From Sphingomonas sp. R-74633 (GTDB lineage Bacteria; Pseudomonadota; Alphaproteobacteria; Sphingomonadales; Sphingomonadaceae), in contig NZ_JACCFG010000003.1 in NCBI RefSeq assembly GCF_013416555.1, positions 496,001-560,000 on the forward strand: a DNA stretch of 64,000 nucleotides, given 5' to 3'. Under the pieces are notes generated by a model, which did not search any database, was not told the origin of the DNA, and saw only the letters and a list, made by a program, of their open reading frames with translations. Below are positions 35,160-43,906 of the stretch, in pieces. The number at the start of each line of letters is the position of its first letter. Position 1 is the first letter of the stretch. A program made the translations under genes and the position numbers.

Positions 35160-36988
35160 GCAGCTCGCCGTTTCGCGTGGAGGAGAATGGCGGACAGCGC
35201 CGCCGGCGTTATGCCGCGGATACGCGCTGCCGCGCCAATGGTCTCGGGGCGGGAGGCGGTGAGCTTCTCGACCATCTCGTTGGAGAGGCCGGCGATTGCA
35301 GTGAAGTCCATGGCTTCAGGGAGCTTCACGGCATCATTGGCGTGGAGCTGGGCAACCTCCGCCTCCTGGCGCTCGAGATAGGGCGCATAGCGCGCATCCT
35401 CGATATATTCGGCCAGCAGCGCCGGATCGGCGTTGGGCTGCACGTCGAGATGCTCGAGCTCGATGCCGGGGAAGCGTAGCCAGTCGCGTGCGGGCCGGCG
35501 AGCGCCATCCTGGGATACCGGAGCGCCGCGGTTGCCAAGTGCGGAGGCGGTGCGCTCAACGGCGAAGAGCTGGTCGAGCGCGGCCCTGCCCTGTTCGCGA
35601 TCCTTGAGCCAGGCGAGCCGCTCGGCCCCCAGGCACCCGAGTTCGGCAGCGATCGGGCCGAGGCGGGTGCCGGCGTTATCCGCGCGGAGACGCAGGCGGA
35701 ACTCGGCGCGGGCGGTGAGCATGCGATAGGGCTCGGTGACGCCCTGCAGCACCAGGTCATCTACCATGACGCCAAGATAGGAAGTCGCCCGGTCGAGGAT
35801 CAGCGGGGCGAGGCTGCGGGCATGCGCGGCGGCGTTGAGGCCGGCCACGAGCCCCTGCCCCGCCGCTTCTTCATAGCCGGTGGTGCCGTTGATCTGTCCG
35901 GCGCACCACAGACCCGCGATCGCCGGGAGGCCCAGTGTGGCGTCGAGCGCACGCGGGTCGATATGGTCGTACTCCACCGCATAGCCAAGGGTGACGATAG
36001 CCGCCGCCTCCAGCCCCGGGATCGAGTTGACCATCGCGACCTGAATATCAACCGGCAGCGAAGTCGACATGCCATTCGGGTAGATCAAGTGGGTGTCGAG
36101 CCCTTCCGGCTCCAGGAAGATCTGATGGCCGTCGCGATCGCCGAAGCGATGGATCTTGTCCTCGATCGACGGGCAGTAGCGCGGCCCCTGCGCGTCGATC
36201 GCACCGGTGAACAGCGGCGAGCGGTCGAGGCCGGAGCGGATCGCATCATGCGTGGCATGGGTGGTGCGGGTGACGCCGCAGTGAAGCTGCGGGAGGAGAC
36301 GTGCCCGGGTGAGCGGCGACATCGTCCAGGGATCGCTGTCGGAGCGCTGCTCCTCGATCCGCGCCCAGTCGATCGTGCGGCCGTCGAGACGCGGCGGCGT
36401 GCCGGTCTTGAGCCGGGCCATGGGAAGGCTGAGCTCACGCAGTTGCTCGGCTAGGCGGATGGCAGAGCCTTCGCCTACCCGGCCGCCGGTCTCGCGCTCC
36501 TCGCCCCGGAAGATGCGGCCGCCCAAGAAGGTGCCGGTCGCGAGCACTACCGCTCGGCAGGATAGCAGCGTGCCATCGGCCAGGCGAACCCCGGCGATAG
36601 CGCCGTTCGCCAGTTCCAGCGCCTCCGCCTCCCCCGCGACGAGGTGGAGATCGGGCTGTTCCGCGAGCATCTTCTGGATCGCAGCAGCGTAGCGCACCCG
36701 GTCGGCCTGGACGCGCGGCCCCTGCACCGCGGTACCCTTGGAGCGGTTGAGCATCCGGTAATGGATGCCGGCAGCGTCGGTGGCGCGGCCCATCAGCCCA
36801 TCGAAGGCGTCGACTTCCCGCACCAAATGGCCCTTGCCGAGCCCACCAATTGCCGGGTTGCACGACATCGCCCCGAGCTTCGCCAGGTCGAAGCTGAGCA
36901 GCGCCGTGCGCGCGCCGCGGCGCGCCGAAGCGGCAGCCGCTTCGGTCCCGGCGTGGCCGCCGCCGATGACGATGACGTCGAAGTCCAT
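35156..36988 (-). CDS. mnmG: tRNA uridine-34 modification enzyme MnmG (GidA)
   Basis: FAD-dependent partner of MnmE that installs carboxymethylaminomethyl on U34 of certain tRNAs. 610 residues: [24 protein letters not shown] (FAD loop), [27 protein letters not shown] block near 45-65, [26 protein letters not shown] with the YCPS catalytic cysteine region near 280, [17 protein letters not shown] block and a C-terminal helical domain ([13 protein letters not shown]). The ATG at 36988 gives the usual start; upstream in-frame residues are unconserved. A parS site lies just upstream. Confidence 0.97.
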   Translation of the reverse strand: MDFDVIVIGGGHAGTEAAAASARRGARTALLSFDLAKLGAMSCNPAIGGLGKGHLVREVDAFDGLMGRATDAAGIHYRMLNRSKGTAVQGPRVQADRVRYAAAIQKMLAEQPDLHLVAGEAEALELANGAIAGVRLADGTLLSCRAVVLATGTFLGGRIFRGEERETGGRVGEGSAIRLAEQLRELSLPMARLKTGTPPRLDGRTIDWARIEEQRSDSDPWTMSPLTRARLLPQLHCGVTRTTHATHDAIRSGLDRSPLFTGAIDAQGPRYCPSIEDKIHRFGDRDGHQIFLEPEGLDTHLIYPNGMSTSLPVDIQVAMVNSIPGLEAAAIVTLGYAVEYDHIDPRALDATLGLPAIAGLWCAGQINGTTGYEEAAGQGLVAGLNAAAHARSLAPLILDRATSYLGVMVDDLVLQGVTEPYRMLTARAEFRLRLRADNAGTRLGPIAAELGCLGAERLAWLKDREQGRAALDQLFAVERTASALGNRGAPVSQDGARRPARDWLRFPGIELEHLDVQPNADPALLAEYIEDARYAPYLERQEAEVAQLHANDAVKLPEAMDFTAIAGLSNEMVEKLTASRPETIGAAARIRGITPAALSAILLHAKRRAA

Positions 36989-37028
36989 TGCCCGCGCGCT
37001 ACAGAATCCGGCGCCGCGCGTCAAAACC

Positions 37029-37042
37029 GTTCCACGTGGAAC
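37029..37042. promoter_or_regulatory. parS site 3 (between mnmE and mnmG)
   Basis: GTTCCACGTGGAAC is a perfect palindrome differing from the canonical parS only by the symmetric change in each arm. It is intergenic, three bases after the mnmE stop and 41 bp upstream of the mnmG start. Confidence 0.8.
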
Positions 37043-37045
37043 AGT

Positions 37046-38329
37046 TTATTTGCCGATACAGAACCGGCCGAACAGCGCATCGAGCATCGCTTCTACCCCC
37101 GCTCGGCCGGTGATTCCGTCGAACGCACGCATCGCGCTGCGGATATGCTCGGCGATGAGAAGCAGGTCGGCCTCGCGCTCGACCGCATAAAGCGATGCCG
37201 CCGCCGCCTGGCAGAGCTCTCGCTGGCGGGCGTTGAGCGCCATCTGATCGGGTGGCGGGAGCAACTTTCCGGCAAGGGTTGCCATCGCCTCCCAAAGCCG
37301 ATCCATGCCCTCCCCGGTCAATGAAGACAGCGAGAGGCGCAGCGCATCGGTACCGCGCCCCGGCATATCGGCGCGAGGATTGAGCCACAGGAGATTGTCA
37401 TGTGCGGGCGGCACCTCATCGCCCAGCCACAGGAGAATATCCGCCTCGGCCTGAGCGGCCTGAGCACGGGCAATACCGATCGCCTCGATCGCGTCGCCGG
37501 GCAGTTCTGCCAGGCCGGCGGTGTCGATCAGCAGCCAAGCGATCCCGCTGCGGACCACCGGTGCCTCGATCCGGTCGCGGGTCGTGCCGGAGATCGGCGA
37601 GACGATCGCGGCATCGCGACCAGCCATTGCATTGAACAGCGACGACTTGCCCGCATTGGGCGGGCCGGCGAGTACCACGCGTATGCCGTCGCGCAGCCGT
37701 TCGACCGGCGGACGGCTTGCCACCGCCGCAATGTCCGCCGCCAACGCCACCGCACCCGATCGGATCGCGGGCAACAGCGCCGCGTCGGCGACATCGTCCT
37801 CGTCGCTATGATCGAGCTCGGCCTCGACACGGGCGGCCAACCCGAGCAACCGATCGGTCCAGCCTTCGACTTCGCAGCGCACCGCCCCTTCCGCCGACCG
37901 GATCGCCGACCGGCGCTGCGCCTCAGTCTCGGCCAACAGCAGGTCGCCCAGCCCCTCTGCCTCGCTCAGGTCGATCAGCCCGTGCAGCAGCGCGCGGCGC
38001 GTGAACTCGCCAGGCTCGGCTGACCGGAGACCCGACCGGGCAGCCAGCGCCGTCTCGACCGCACGGACCACCGCGCGTCCGCCATGAAGATGGAATTCGG
38101 CAAGGTCCTCCCCGGTCGCGCTGTTTGGCCCCGGGAAGCAGAGCACAAGCGCGCGATCAAGCAGCGCACCGTCACTAGGATCATGCAGCGCCCGCACCGC
38201 AGCCCGGCGCGGAGCCGGCAGGTCCCCGGCAAAGTCGCGCACCACCGCGAACGCCTGCGGCCCGCTGACGCGCAGCACCGCAATCGCGGCGGGCGGGGCG
38301 CCGCTGGAAACCGCATAGATCGTATCCAT
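37046..38329 (-). CDS. mnmE: tRNA modification GTPase MnmE (TrmE)
   Basis: GTPase that works with MnmG on tRNA U34. 427 residues: N-terminal tetrahydrofolate-binding domain (DTIYAVSSGAPPAAIAVLRVSG), a helical domain interrupted by the G domain at about 215-365 with P-loop GPPNAGKSSLFNAMAGR, G2 SGTTRD, DTAGL, and the essential C-terminal CIGK (final residues FCIGK). The ATG at 38329 gives the conserved start. Its first base overlaps the DUF6489 stop. It leads the leftward mnmE-mnmG-rsmG-parA-parB run. Confidence 0.97.
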   Translation of the reverse strand: MDTIYAVSSGAPPAAIAVLRVSGPQAFAVVRDFAGDLPAPRRAAVRALHDPSDGALLDRALVLCFPGPNSATGEDLAEFHLHGGRAVVRAVETALAARSGLRSAEPGEFTRRALLHGLIDLSEAEGLGDLLLAETEAQRRSAIRSAEGAVRCEVEGWTDRLLGLAARVEAELDHSDEDDVADAALLPAIRSGAVALAADIAAVASRPPVERLRDGIRVVLAGPPNAGKSSLFNAMAGRDAAIVSPISGTTRDRIEAPVVRSGIAWLLIDTAGLAELPGDAIEAIGIARAQAAQAEADILLWLGDEVPPAHDNLLWLNPRADMPGRGTDALRLSLSSLTGEGMDRLWEAMATLAGKLLPPPDQMALNARQRELCQAAAASLYAVEREADLLLIAEHIRSAMRAFDGITGRAGVEAMLDALFGRFCIGK

Positions 38330-38562
38330 TACTTCCCGGTCTTGCTCCCGGCGTCGAACATCGCGCGCCACAGGCCCATGCTCGCTTCACCCATAGGCGA
38401 CCAGCTCTGCAGCATCTGCTGGAAGGCCTCGGGGCTGCCCTGCTTGTCGATCGCATCGACCATCATCGAGACATAGCGCTCATGCACCGGTGCGAGATCG
38501 GGAAGCCCCATTGCCCGCCGCGCTTCCTCGGGCGTGCATTCCACCTCGACGTTGATCTTCAT
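38329..38562 (-). CDS. DUF6489 family protein
   Basis: A 77-residue protein: MKINVEVECTPEEARRAMGLPDLAPVHERYV, then SMMVDAID and a C-terminal QSWSPMGEASMGLWRAMFDAG. This is DUF6489, a small sphingomonad/alphaproteobacterial family of unknown function. The ATG at 38562 is chosen; a longer reading covers the divergent ogt gene. Its TAA overlaps the mnmE ATG by one base, so the two are co-translated. Cytosolic by sequence. Confidence 0.85.
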   Translation of the reverse strand: MKINVEVECTPEEARRAMGLPDLAPVHERYVSMMVDAIDKQGSPEAFQQMLQSWSPMGEASMGLWRAMFDAGSKTGK

Positions 38563-38610
38563 GGGCATCTCCGTTGCGCGCGCCGCACCGCGGCTGCTAG
38601 TCCAAAGGCC

Positions 38611-39087
38611 ATGTATGCGCGCGACCATGGTGTGATCGCAACGCCCATCGGCCCGGTGCGGGTCGAGGGCAGCGAAACTGCGCTTGTCTCGGTCCAGATT
38701 GGCGAGGGATCGCCCTCCCCGGGCAGCGCCGCCGCGGTCCGAGAAGCGATCGCACAGCTTGGAGCCTGGTTCGCCGGCGAACGGCAGGTTTTCGATCTTC
38801 CGCTCCAGCCCTTGCCCACGCCGCGCGGAGAAGAGCTGCGCCAGGCGATGATCGGCATCGGCTATGGCGAAACGCTGAGCTATGGCGAACTCGCCCGGCT
38901 TACCGGCTCCAGCGCGCGGGCGATCGGGCAGATCTGCTCGAACAACCCCTTTCCGATCCTCGTCCCCTGCCACCGCGTGCTCGCCGATGGCGGCAAGCTC
39001 GGCAATTATTCGGGCGGTGACGGACCCAAGACCAAATCCTGGCTGCTCGAGCATGAGCGCCGCCTCTCCGGAAGGACCTTATTATGA
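38611..39087 (+). CDS. ogt: Methylated-DNA-protein-cysteine methyltransferase
   Basis: Suicide repair of O6-methylguanine. 158 residues with the active-site block LVPCHRVLADGGKLGNYSGG (acceptor cysteine in PCHRV near 127), the helix-turn-helix YGETLSYGELARLTGSSARAIGQICSNNP and the RTLL tail region. The ATG at 38611 gives the usual length. Its stop overlaps the dienelactone hydrolase start (ATGA). Divergent from DUF6489. Confidence 0.95.
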   Translation: MYARDHGVIATPIGPVRVEGSETALVSVQIGEGSPSPGSAAAVREAIAQLGAWFAGERQVFDLPLQPLPTPRGEELRQAMIGIGYGETLSYGELARLTGSSARAIGQICSNNPFPILVPCHRVLADGGKLGNYSGGDGPKTKSWLLEHERRLSGRTLL

Positions 39088-39785
39088 GCGAAATGATCAG
39101 CATCGACACGATCGACGGCAGCGGCAGCTTCCAGGCTTATGTCGCCCGTCCCGAAGGCGCGCCCAGGGCCGCGATCATCGTGATCCAGGAGATTTTCGGC
39201 GTGAACCCGGGAATCCGCCAGAAGTGCGATGATTGGGCCGCCAAGGGCTATCTGAGCCTAGCGCCCGACCTGTTCTGGCGGCTCGAGCCGGGCATCGTGC
39301 TCGACGCGGATGTCCCCGAGCAGTTCCAGCAGGCGCTTGGTCTGATGGGCAAGTTCAACCAGGACGCCGGCATCCGCGACATCGAGGCGACGATCAAGAC
39401 GGCGCGCAAGCTGCTCGGTGATGGCGGCAAGGTCGGCGTGGTCGGCTTCTGCCTGGGTGGCCGCCTGGCATTCATGACCGCGACGCGCACCGACAGCGAC
39501 GCGAGCGTCGGCTATTACGGCGTCGGCATCGACAATCTGCTCGGCGAGAAGCACGGCATCTCGCGCCCGGTGCTGATGCACATTCCGCAGGCCGATCATT
39601 TCGTCAGCCCCGAAGCACAGGCGGCGATGCATGCGGGGCTGGACGACCATCCCAAGGTGACTTTGTTCGACTATGCCGGCGAGGACCACGGCTTCGCCGA
39701 TACTTTCGGCAAGCGCCGTTCCGACGCGGCTGCCAGGCTGGCCGATGGACGGACGGCCGAGTTCTTTGCGAAGAACCTCGGCTAA
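39084..39785 (+). CDS. Dienelactone hydrolase family protein
   Basis: Alpha/beta-hydrolase of 233 residues. The nucleophile is cysteine in GVVGFCLGGRLAF near 124, the acid aspartate in PQADHFVSPEA near 172 and the histidine in GEDHGFAD near 205, the classic Cys-Asp-His triad of dienelactone hydrolases. Natural substrate unknown; many homologues act on unrelated esters. Coupled to ogt by overlap, so co-expressed with DNA repair, perhaps by chance. Confidence 0.93.
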   Translation: MSEMISIDTIDGSGSFQAYVARPEGAPRAAIIVIQEIFGVNPGIRQKCDDWAAKGYLSLAPDLFWRLEPGIVLDADVPEQFQQALGLMGKFNQDAGIRDIEATIKTARKLLGDGGKVGVVGFCLGGRLAFMTATRTDSDASVGYYGVGIDNLLGEKHGISRPVLMHIPQADHFVSPEAQAAMHAGLDDHPKVTLFDYAGEDHGFADTFGKRRSDAAARLADGRTAEFFAKNLG

Positions 39786-39802
39786 GATCTTGAGTTTGCG
39801 AG

Positions 39803-39822
39803 CCCCCGGCGGAAGCCGGGGG
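39803..39822. repeat. Intergenic palindrome between the dienelactone hydrolase and TerC genes
   Basis: CCCCCGGC and GCCGGGGG form a perfect 8-bp stem with the loop GGAA between convergent genes. There is no T tract on either side. It may act as a bidirectional 3' end or belong to a dispersed palindromic repeat family. Confidence 0.45.
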
Positions 39823-39833
39823 ATACCGGATCC

Positions 39834-40535
39834 TCAGAAGAAGCTGGTGATCCCCGGCGTCTGCGGCGTGCCGACCCAGCCTTCATGGATCATCCGCACC
39901 GCAACGAAGACGATCACTGCCAGGCCGAAATAGGCGATCCAGGGATAGCGGTTGATCAGGCGGGCGATGAGGTTCGCCGCAAAGCCCATTAGCGCCACCG
40001 AGAGCAAAAGGCCGACGACGAGGATGCCGGGATGCTCGCGCGCGGCGCCGGCAACGCCAAGGACATTGTCGAGGCTCATCGAGACGTCGGCGACTGCGAC
40101 CGCCCAGGCGGCAGCCGCAAAGCTCTTGGCTGGCTTCAGGCCCGACTCATGTTCGTCGGCATGCGGCCCGCCCTCGCGGATCTCGCGCCAGAATTTCCAG
40201 CTCACCCAGAGCAGCAGCAGGCCGCCGGCGAAGATCAGACCGACGATCCCCATCAGCCAGCTCACCACCAGCGCGAAGATGATGCGCAGGATGAGCGCCG
40301 CGCCGATGCCGATCAGGATGACCTTCTTGCGCTCGTCCGCAGGCAGGCCGGCAGCAAGCGCGCCGACGACGATCGCATTGTCGCCGGCCAGCACCAGGTC
40401 GATCATCAGCACCGAGCCGAAGGCGGCGAGCGCGGCAGGCTCGGTGATGTTCGAGAAATCGGCGACGATATGGTGCCAGATGTCGAGCGGGGAACCGATG
40501 CCGGCCGTCGCGGCGCTGAGGAGCATGTCGAGCAT
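39834..40535 (-). CDS. TerC family membrane protein (YjbE-like)
   Basis: An integral membrane protein of 233 residues with about seven helices. The paired acidic motifs VLAGDNAIVVGALA (helix 2) and SLDNVLGVAGAA (near 155) are the TerC signature, thought to bind metal; some members export Mn. A cytosolic loop (about 120-138, rich in H, D and E) separates the two halves. Specific ion not determinable. Convergent with dienelactone hydrolase; rho lies upstream on the same strand with its own terminator between. Confidence 0.92.
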   Translation of the reverse strand: MLDMLLSAATAGIGSPLDIWHHIVADFSNITEPAALAAFGSVLMIDLVLAGDNAIVVGALAAGLPADERKKVILIGIGAALILRIIFALVVSWLMGIVGLIFAGGLLLLWVSWKFWREIREGGPHADEHESGLKPAKSFAAAAWAVAVADVSMSLDNVLGVAGAAREHPGILVVGLLLSVALMGFAANLIARLINRYPWIAYFGLAVIVFVAVRMIHEGWVGTPQTPGITSFF

Positions 40536-40560
40536 CCCAAAGCCCTAGCGCGGCGCGGGC

Positions 40561-40590
40561 AAAAGAAAAGGCCGGGCAGCACGCCCGGCC
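40561..40590 (-). terminator. Rho-independent terminator of rho
   Basis: On the minus strand the stem GGCCGGGC/GCCCGGCC with a five-base loop is followed by TTTTCTTTT. It lies 52 bp after the rho stop. Rho itself is thus terminated intrinsically. Confidence 0.88.
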
Positions 40591-40641
40591 TTCGCTTGTC
40601 CGATCCTCGGCTCCCTTCCCTCGCAGGAAAGCGAAGCGAGA

Positions 40642-41898
40642 TTACTGGTTCATCGAGTCGAAGAAGTCCTCGTTGGTCTTCGAGTCCTTCATCTTGTCGA
40701 GCAGGAACTCCATCGCGTCGATCGTGCCCATCTGCATGAGGATACGGCGCAGGACCCACATCTTGGTGAGCTTGGCCTTGTCGACGAGCAGCTCTTCCTT
40801 GCGGGTGCCCGACTTGCCGACGTCGAGCGCCGGGAAGATGCGCTTGTCGGCCACCTTGCGGTCGAGGACGATTTCCGAGTTACCGGTGCCCTTGAACTCT
40901 TCGAAGATGACTTCGTCCATGCGGCTGCCGGTGTCGATCAGCGCAGTAGCGATGATCGAGAGCGAACCGCCCTCCTCGATGTTGCGCGCGGCGCCGAAGA
41001 AGCGCTTCGGGCGCTGCAGGGCGTTCGCGTCGACACCGCCGGTCAGCACCTTGCCCGACGACGGGACCACGGTGTTGTAGGCACGGCCGAGACGGGTGAT
41101 CGAGTCCAGCAGGATCACCACGTCCTTCTTGTGCTCGACCAGGCGCTTGGCCTTTTCGATCACCATTTCAGAGACTTGCACGTGACGCTGCGCCGGCTCG
41201 TCGAAGGTCGAGGAGATCACCTCGCCCTTCACCGAGCGCTGCATGTCGGTAACTTCCTCGGGGCGCTCGTCGATGAGCAGCACGATCAGGAAGACTTCGG
41301 GATGGTTGTCGGTGATCGCCTTGGCGATGTTCTGGAGCATCACCGTCTTGCCGACGCGCGGCGGCGCAACGATCAGCGTGCGCTGACCCTTGCCCTGCGG
41401 CGAGACGATGTCGATGACGCGCGCCGACTTGTCCTTCTGGGTCGGGTCGAGCTGGTCGAGCGTCAGCTTGCTCTCGGGATAGAGCGGGGTGAGATTGTCG
41501 AAATTGACCCGGTGGCGGACTGCGTCGGGATCGTCGAAATTGACCGAGACCAGGCGGATCAGCGCGAAATAGCGCTCGCCGTCCTTGGGTCCGCGGATCT
41601 CGCCTTCCACCGTATCGCCGGTGCGCAGGCCGAACTTGCGGACCTGGTTGGGCGAGACATAGATATCGTCGGGGCCGGCGAGATAATTCGCCTCGGGGCT
41701 GCGCAGGAAGCCGAAGCCGTCCGGCAGCACTTCGATCGTGCCCTCGCCCATGATCTGGTCGCCATTCTCGGCCTGGGCCTTGAGAATCGCGAACAACAGG
41801 TCCTGCTTGCGCAGCGTCGACGCGCTCTCGACGCCCAGCTCCTCGGCCATCGAGACCAGCTCTGCGGGCGGGGTTTTCTTGAGTTCCTTGAGGTGCAT
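40642..41898 (-). CDS. rho: Transcription termination factor Rho
   Basis: Hexameric RNA-dependent ATPase that releases RNA polymerase. 418 residues: N-terminal [17 protein letters not shown] and CSD-type RNA-binding domain ([24 protein letters not shown]), Walker [16 protein letters not shown] near 177-190, Walker [18 protein letters not shown] and R loops in [34 protein letters not shown] split over the motif. The ATG at 41898 follows a roughly 100-base leader with a strong promoter (42005-42033). Own terminator downstream. Confidence 0.97.
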   Translation of the reverse strand: MHLKELKKTPPAELVSMAEELGVESASTLRKQDLLFAILKAQAENGDQIMGEGTIEVLPDGFGFLRSPEANYLAGPDDIYVSPNQVRKFGLRTGDTVEGEIRGPKDGERYFALIRLVSVNFDDPDAVRHRVNFDNLTPLYPESKLTLDQLDPTQKDKSARVIDIVSPQGKGQRTLIVAPPRVGKTVMLQNIAKAITDNHPEVFLIVLLIDERPEEVTDMQRSVKGEVISSTFDEPAQRHVQVSEMVIEKAKRLVEHKKDVVILLDSITRLGRAYNTVVPSSGKVLTGGVDANALQRPKRFFGAARNIEEGGSLSIIATALIDTGSRMDEVIFEEFKGTGNSEIVLDRKVADKRIFPALDVGKSGTRKEELLVDKAKLTKMWVLRRILMQMGTIDAMEFLLDKMKDSKTNEDFFDSMNQ

Positions 41899-42004
41899 TT
41901 GGAGTCCGGATGTTGATCTGGGGGGAGCGTCGGTCGGCGGTAAGGTCGCGCGCGAAAGTCGATGCTTGGAGGAGGGATGTCCCGGTGACCCGGTCCACAG
42001 CGTC

Positions 42005-42033
42005 GAATTAGGAGTGGCGCACCCCCAAGTCAA
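42005..42033 (-). promoter_or_regulatory. Putative sigma-70 promoter of rho
   Basis: On the minus strand TTGACT (42033-42028) and TAATTC (42010-42005) are spaced by exactly 17 bp. Transcription would start near 41998, giving a leader of about 100 bases before the rho ATG. Long rho leaders commonly serve autoregulation. Confidence 0.6.
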
Positions 42034-42120
42034 CCGGTCCCGACGGTCTGTGATGCGCTTTTGCGACAGACTTCAAGTTGCGGACGACGAGAGTATGGCG
42101 CAATTTTGTTACGCGAACGC

Positions 42121-42573
42121 TCAGAAGGGCTTCACCACCGCCAGGATCACGATGAGGATCACTGCCAGCGCGGGCAATTCGCCGATCATTCGCAGGCGCC
42201 GCGAGGCGATCTTGCCCTGCCCTTTCGCCAGCTTCTTCGAATAGCCGACCGCCCAGCCCTGATAGCCCGAAAGCAGGATGACGATCAGCAGCTTGGTGTG
42301 GAGCCAGCCGAGCCCCGGCAGCCCGTCGAACAGTCCGACATTGGCGGCAAGCGCGAGGCCGAGCAGCCAGACCATGCCGATCGACGGCGACAGGATCATC
42401 CTGCGGAGCAGCGCCTCGCGCTTTTCCCAGGCAGTGGCCTCGGGCGTGCCCAGCGCTTCCTGGTGATGGACGAGATAGCGCGGCAGCAGGAAGAGGCCGG
42501 CCATCCAGAAGATCACGAAGATGATGTGGAACGCCTTGACCCACAAATAGGCATTGCCCAGCCAGCCAGCCAT
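42121..42573 (-). CDS. hemJ: Protoporphyrinogen oxidase HemJ
   Basis: Membrane protein oxidising protoporphyrinogen IX, the step before ferrochelatase. 150 residues with four helices. NAYLWVKAFHIIFVIFWMAGLFLLPRYLVHH holds the conserved histidine (near 16), LHTKLLIVILLSGYQG the conserved His-Thr-Lys. hemE lies five bases upstream on the same strand, so two heme genes are co-transcribed at the origin flank. Confidence 0.92.
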   Translation of the reverse strand: MAGWLGNAYLWVKAFHIIFVIFWMAGLFLLPRYLVHHQEALGTPEATAWEKREALLRRMILSPSIGMVWLLGLALAANVGLFDGLPGLGWLHTKLLIVILLSGYQGWAVGYSKKLAKGQGKIASRRLRMIGELPALAVILIVILAVVKPF

Positions 42574-42578
42574 TTCGC

Positions 42579-43601
42579 TTATCCCCTGATCCGTGCCAGC
42601 AGCCGCTCAACATGCGCGATCGGCGTGTCCTGCTGGATGCCGTGGCCCAGATTGAAGACATGCGGACGGCTTGGGAAGGCCGAAAGGATCCGGTCGACCG
42701 CACGATCCAGCGTCTCACCGCCGGCGATGAGCGCGAGCGGATCGAGATTGCCCTGCACGGGCAGGCCCTCGGGAAGAACGGCATTCGCCCAGACGGGATC
42801 GACCGTCTCGTCGAGCCCGAGCGCGTCGACGCCTGTCTCGCGGGCATAAGCGGGGAGCTTGCCGCCGGCACCCTTGGGGAAACCGATCACCGGCGCCTTG
42901 TCCTTCATCGCAGCAGCAATCCGCGCGGTAGGCGCAATCACCCAGCGCTCGAACTGCTCCGGGCTGAGGCTGCCGGCCCAGCTGTCGAACAACTGCACCG
43001 CCTCGACGCCGGCATCGATCTGCGCCGTGAGATAGTCGATCGTGCAATCGGCGATCCGGTCGATCAGCGCCTGCATCAGCCCGGGGTCGCTATAGGCCAG
43101 CCGTCGTGCCTCGGCCTGTTCGCGGCTGCCCTGGCCGGCGATCATATAGGTGGCGACGGTCCAGGGGCTGCCTGCAAAGCCCAGGAAGGTCGTTTTGGCG
43201 TCTAGGGCGGCCGACACCTGCCGGACGGTCGCATAGACCGGCTGCAGGGCCTCAGGACGCGATTCAAGGCTATCCAGGATGGTGCGGGCCGTCACGGTCG
43301 GTGCCAGGCGGGGCCCTTCGCCGGTTTCGAACCACAGCTCCTGCCCAAGCGCCATCGGCACCATCAGGATGTCGGAGAACAGGATCGCACCGTCCATGCC
43401 GAAGCGGCGGATCGGCTGGAGGGTGATCTCGGCAGCAGCGTGGGGATCGAGCGCCAGTGCGAGGAACCCGCCCTTCTCGGCCCGGAGCGCGCGATATTCG
43501 GGCAGATAGCGACCGGCCTGACGCATCAGCCAGACGGGCGGAATCTCCTGTCGAACGCCCTTCAGCGTTTCGAGCAGCGGCTTGGGGGAAAGTGCGGTCA
43601 G
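42579..43601 (-). CDS. hemE: Uroporphyrinogen decarboxylase (probable CTG start)
   Basis: Decarboxylates uroporphyrinogen III to coproporphyrinogen III. 340 residues from a CTG at 43601: (M)TALSPKPLLETLKGVRQEI, then PPVWLMRQAGRYLPEYRALR with the catalytic arginines, ILFSDILMVPMALGQ (catalytic aspartate), FAGSPWTVATYM and FNLGHGIQQDTP. No ATG, GTG or TTG lies close to this point in frame; GTG at 43682 and ATG at 43763 would add unconserved residues and run through the AT-rich tract and DnaA box of the origin. Homologues start at the same place. Left boundary gene of oriC, as in Caulobacter. Confidence 0.93.
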   Translation of the reverse strand: MTALSPKPLLETLKGVRQEIPPVWLMRQAGRYLPEYRALRAEKGGFLALALDPHAAAEITLQPIRRFGMDGAILFSDILMVPMALGQELWFETGEGPRLAPTVTARTILDSLESRPEALQPVYATVRQVSAALDAKTTFLGFAGSPWTVATYMIAGQGSREQAEARRLAYSDPGLMQALIDRIADCTIDYLTAQIDAGVEAVQLFDSWAGSLSPEQFERWVIAPTARIAAAMKDKAPVIGFPKGAGGKLPAYARETGVDALGLDETVDPVWANAVLPEGLPVQGNLDPLALIAGGETLDRAVDRILSAFPSRPHVFNLGHGIQQDTPIAHVERLLARIRG

Positions 43602-43906
43602 GGCCTCGGTCCTAAAACTATAAAGAAGAGAATCTAAGGATTGTTGGAGTCTGTTGGTGCGTGAAAGCCGGGGCTTATGCACTCGTCCGCGACTTGCCAA
43701 CAGATTGACTCCAGCCGCCCCACGGAAGTCCCCGGATTCGGCGGCGCTATCCCCATTATCCACAGAGTGTGGATCGGAACGACAGGCTGGGGACGTGGTT
43801 GTGGACGAATCACGAGCACGAGTCCCGGATTTGACTCGATTGGTTCGTGCGTCCGGTTGCGCTAGTGACTGTGGGGCATGTTCTCCACAGATTCACCAAC
43901 GGTGTG
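43602..43906. other. Probable chromosomal replication origin (oriC)
   Basis: This 305-bp gene-free stretch lies between hemE and ppsR, exactly the position of the Caulobacter and Rickettsia origins. It holds a perfect DnaA box TTATCCACA (43756-43764), a one-mismatch box TTCTCCACA (43881-43889), two-mismatch boxes at 43768 and 43800, an AT-rich tract (about 43611-43645) suited to unwinding, and seven GANTC methylation sites (43630-43894). The parABS system lies 6.6-11 kb to the left, and gene orientation flips here. No TTAA-N7-TTAA CtrA site was found. Confidence 0.85.

Noticed and set aside
43602..43906. CtrA (TTAA-N7-TTAA) sites in the origin
   Set aside because: No TTAA occurs in this stretch on either strand, so Caulobacter-type CtrA control by canonical sites is not supported.
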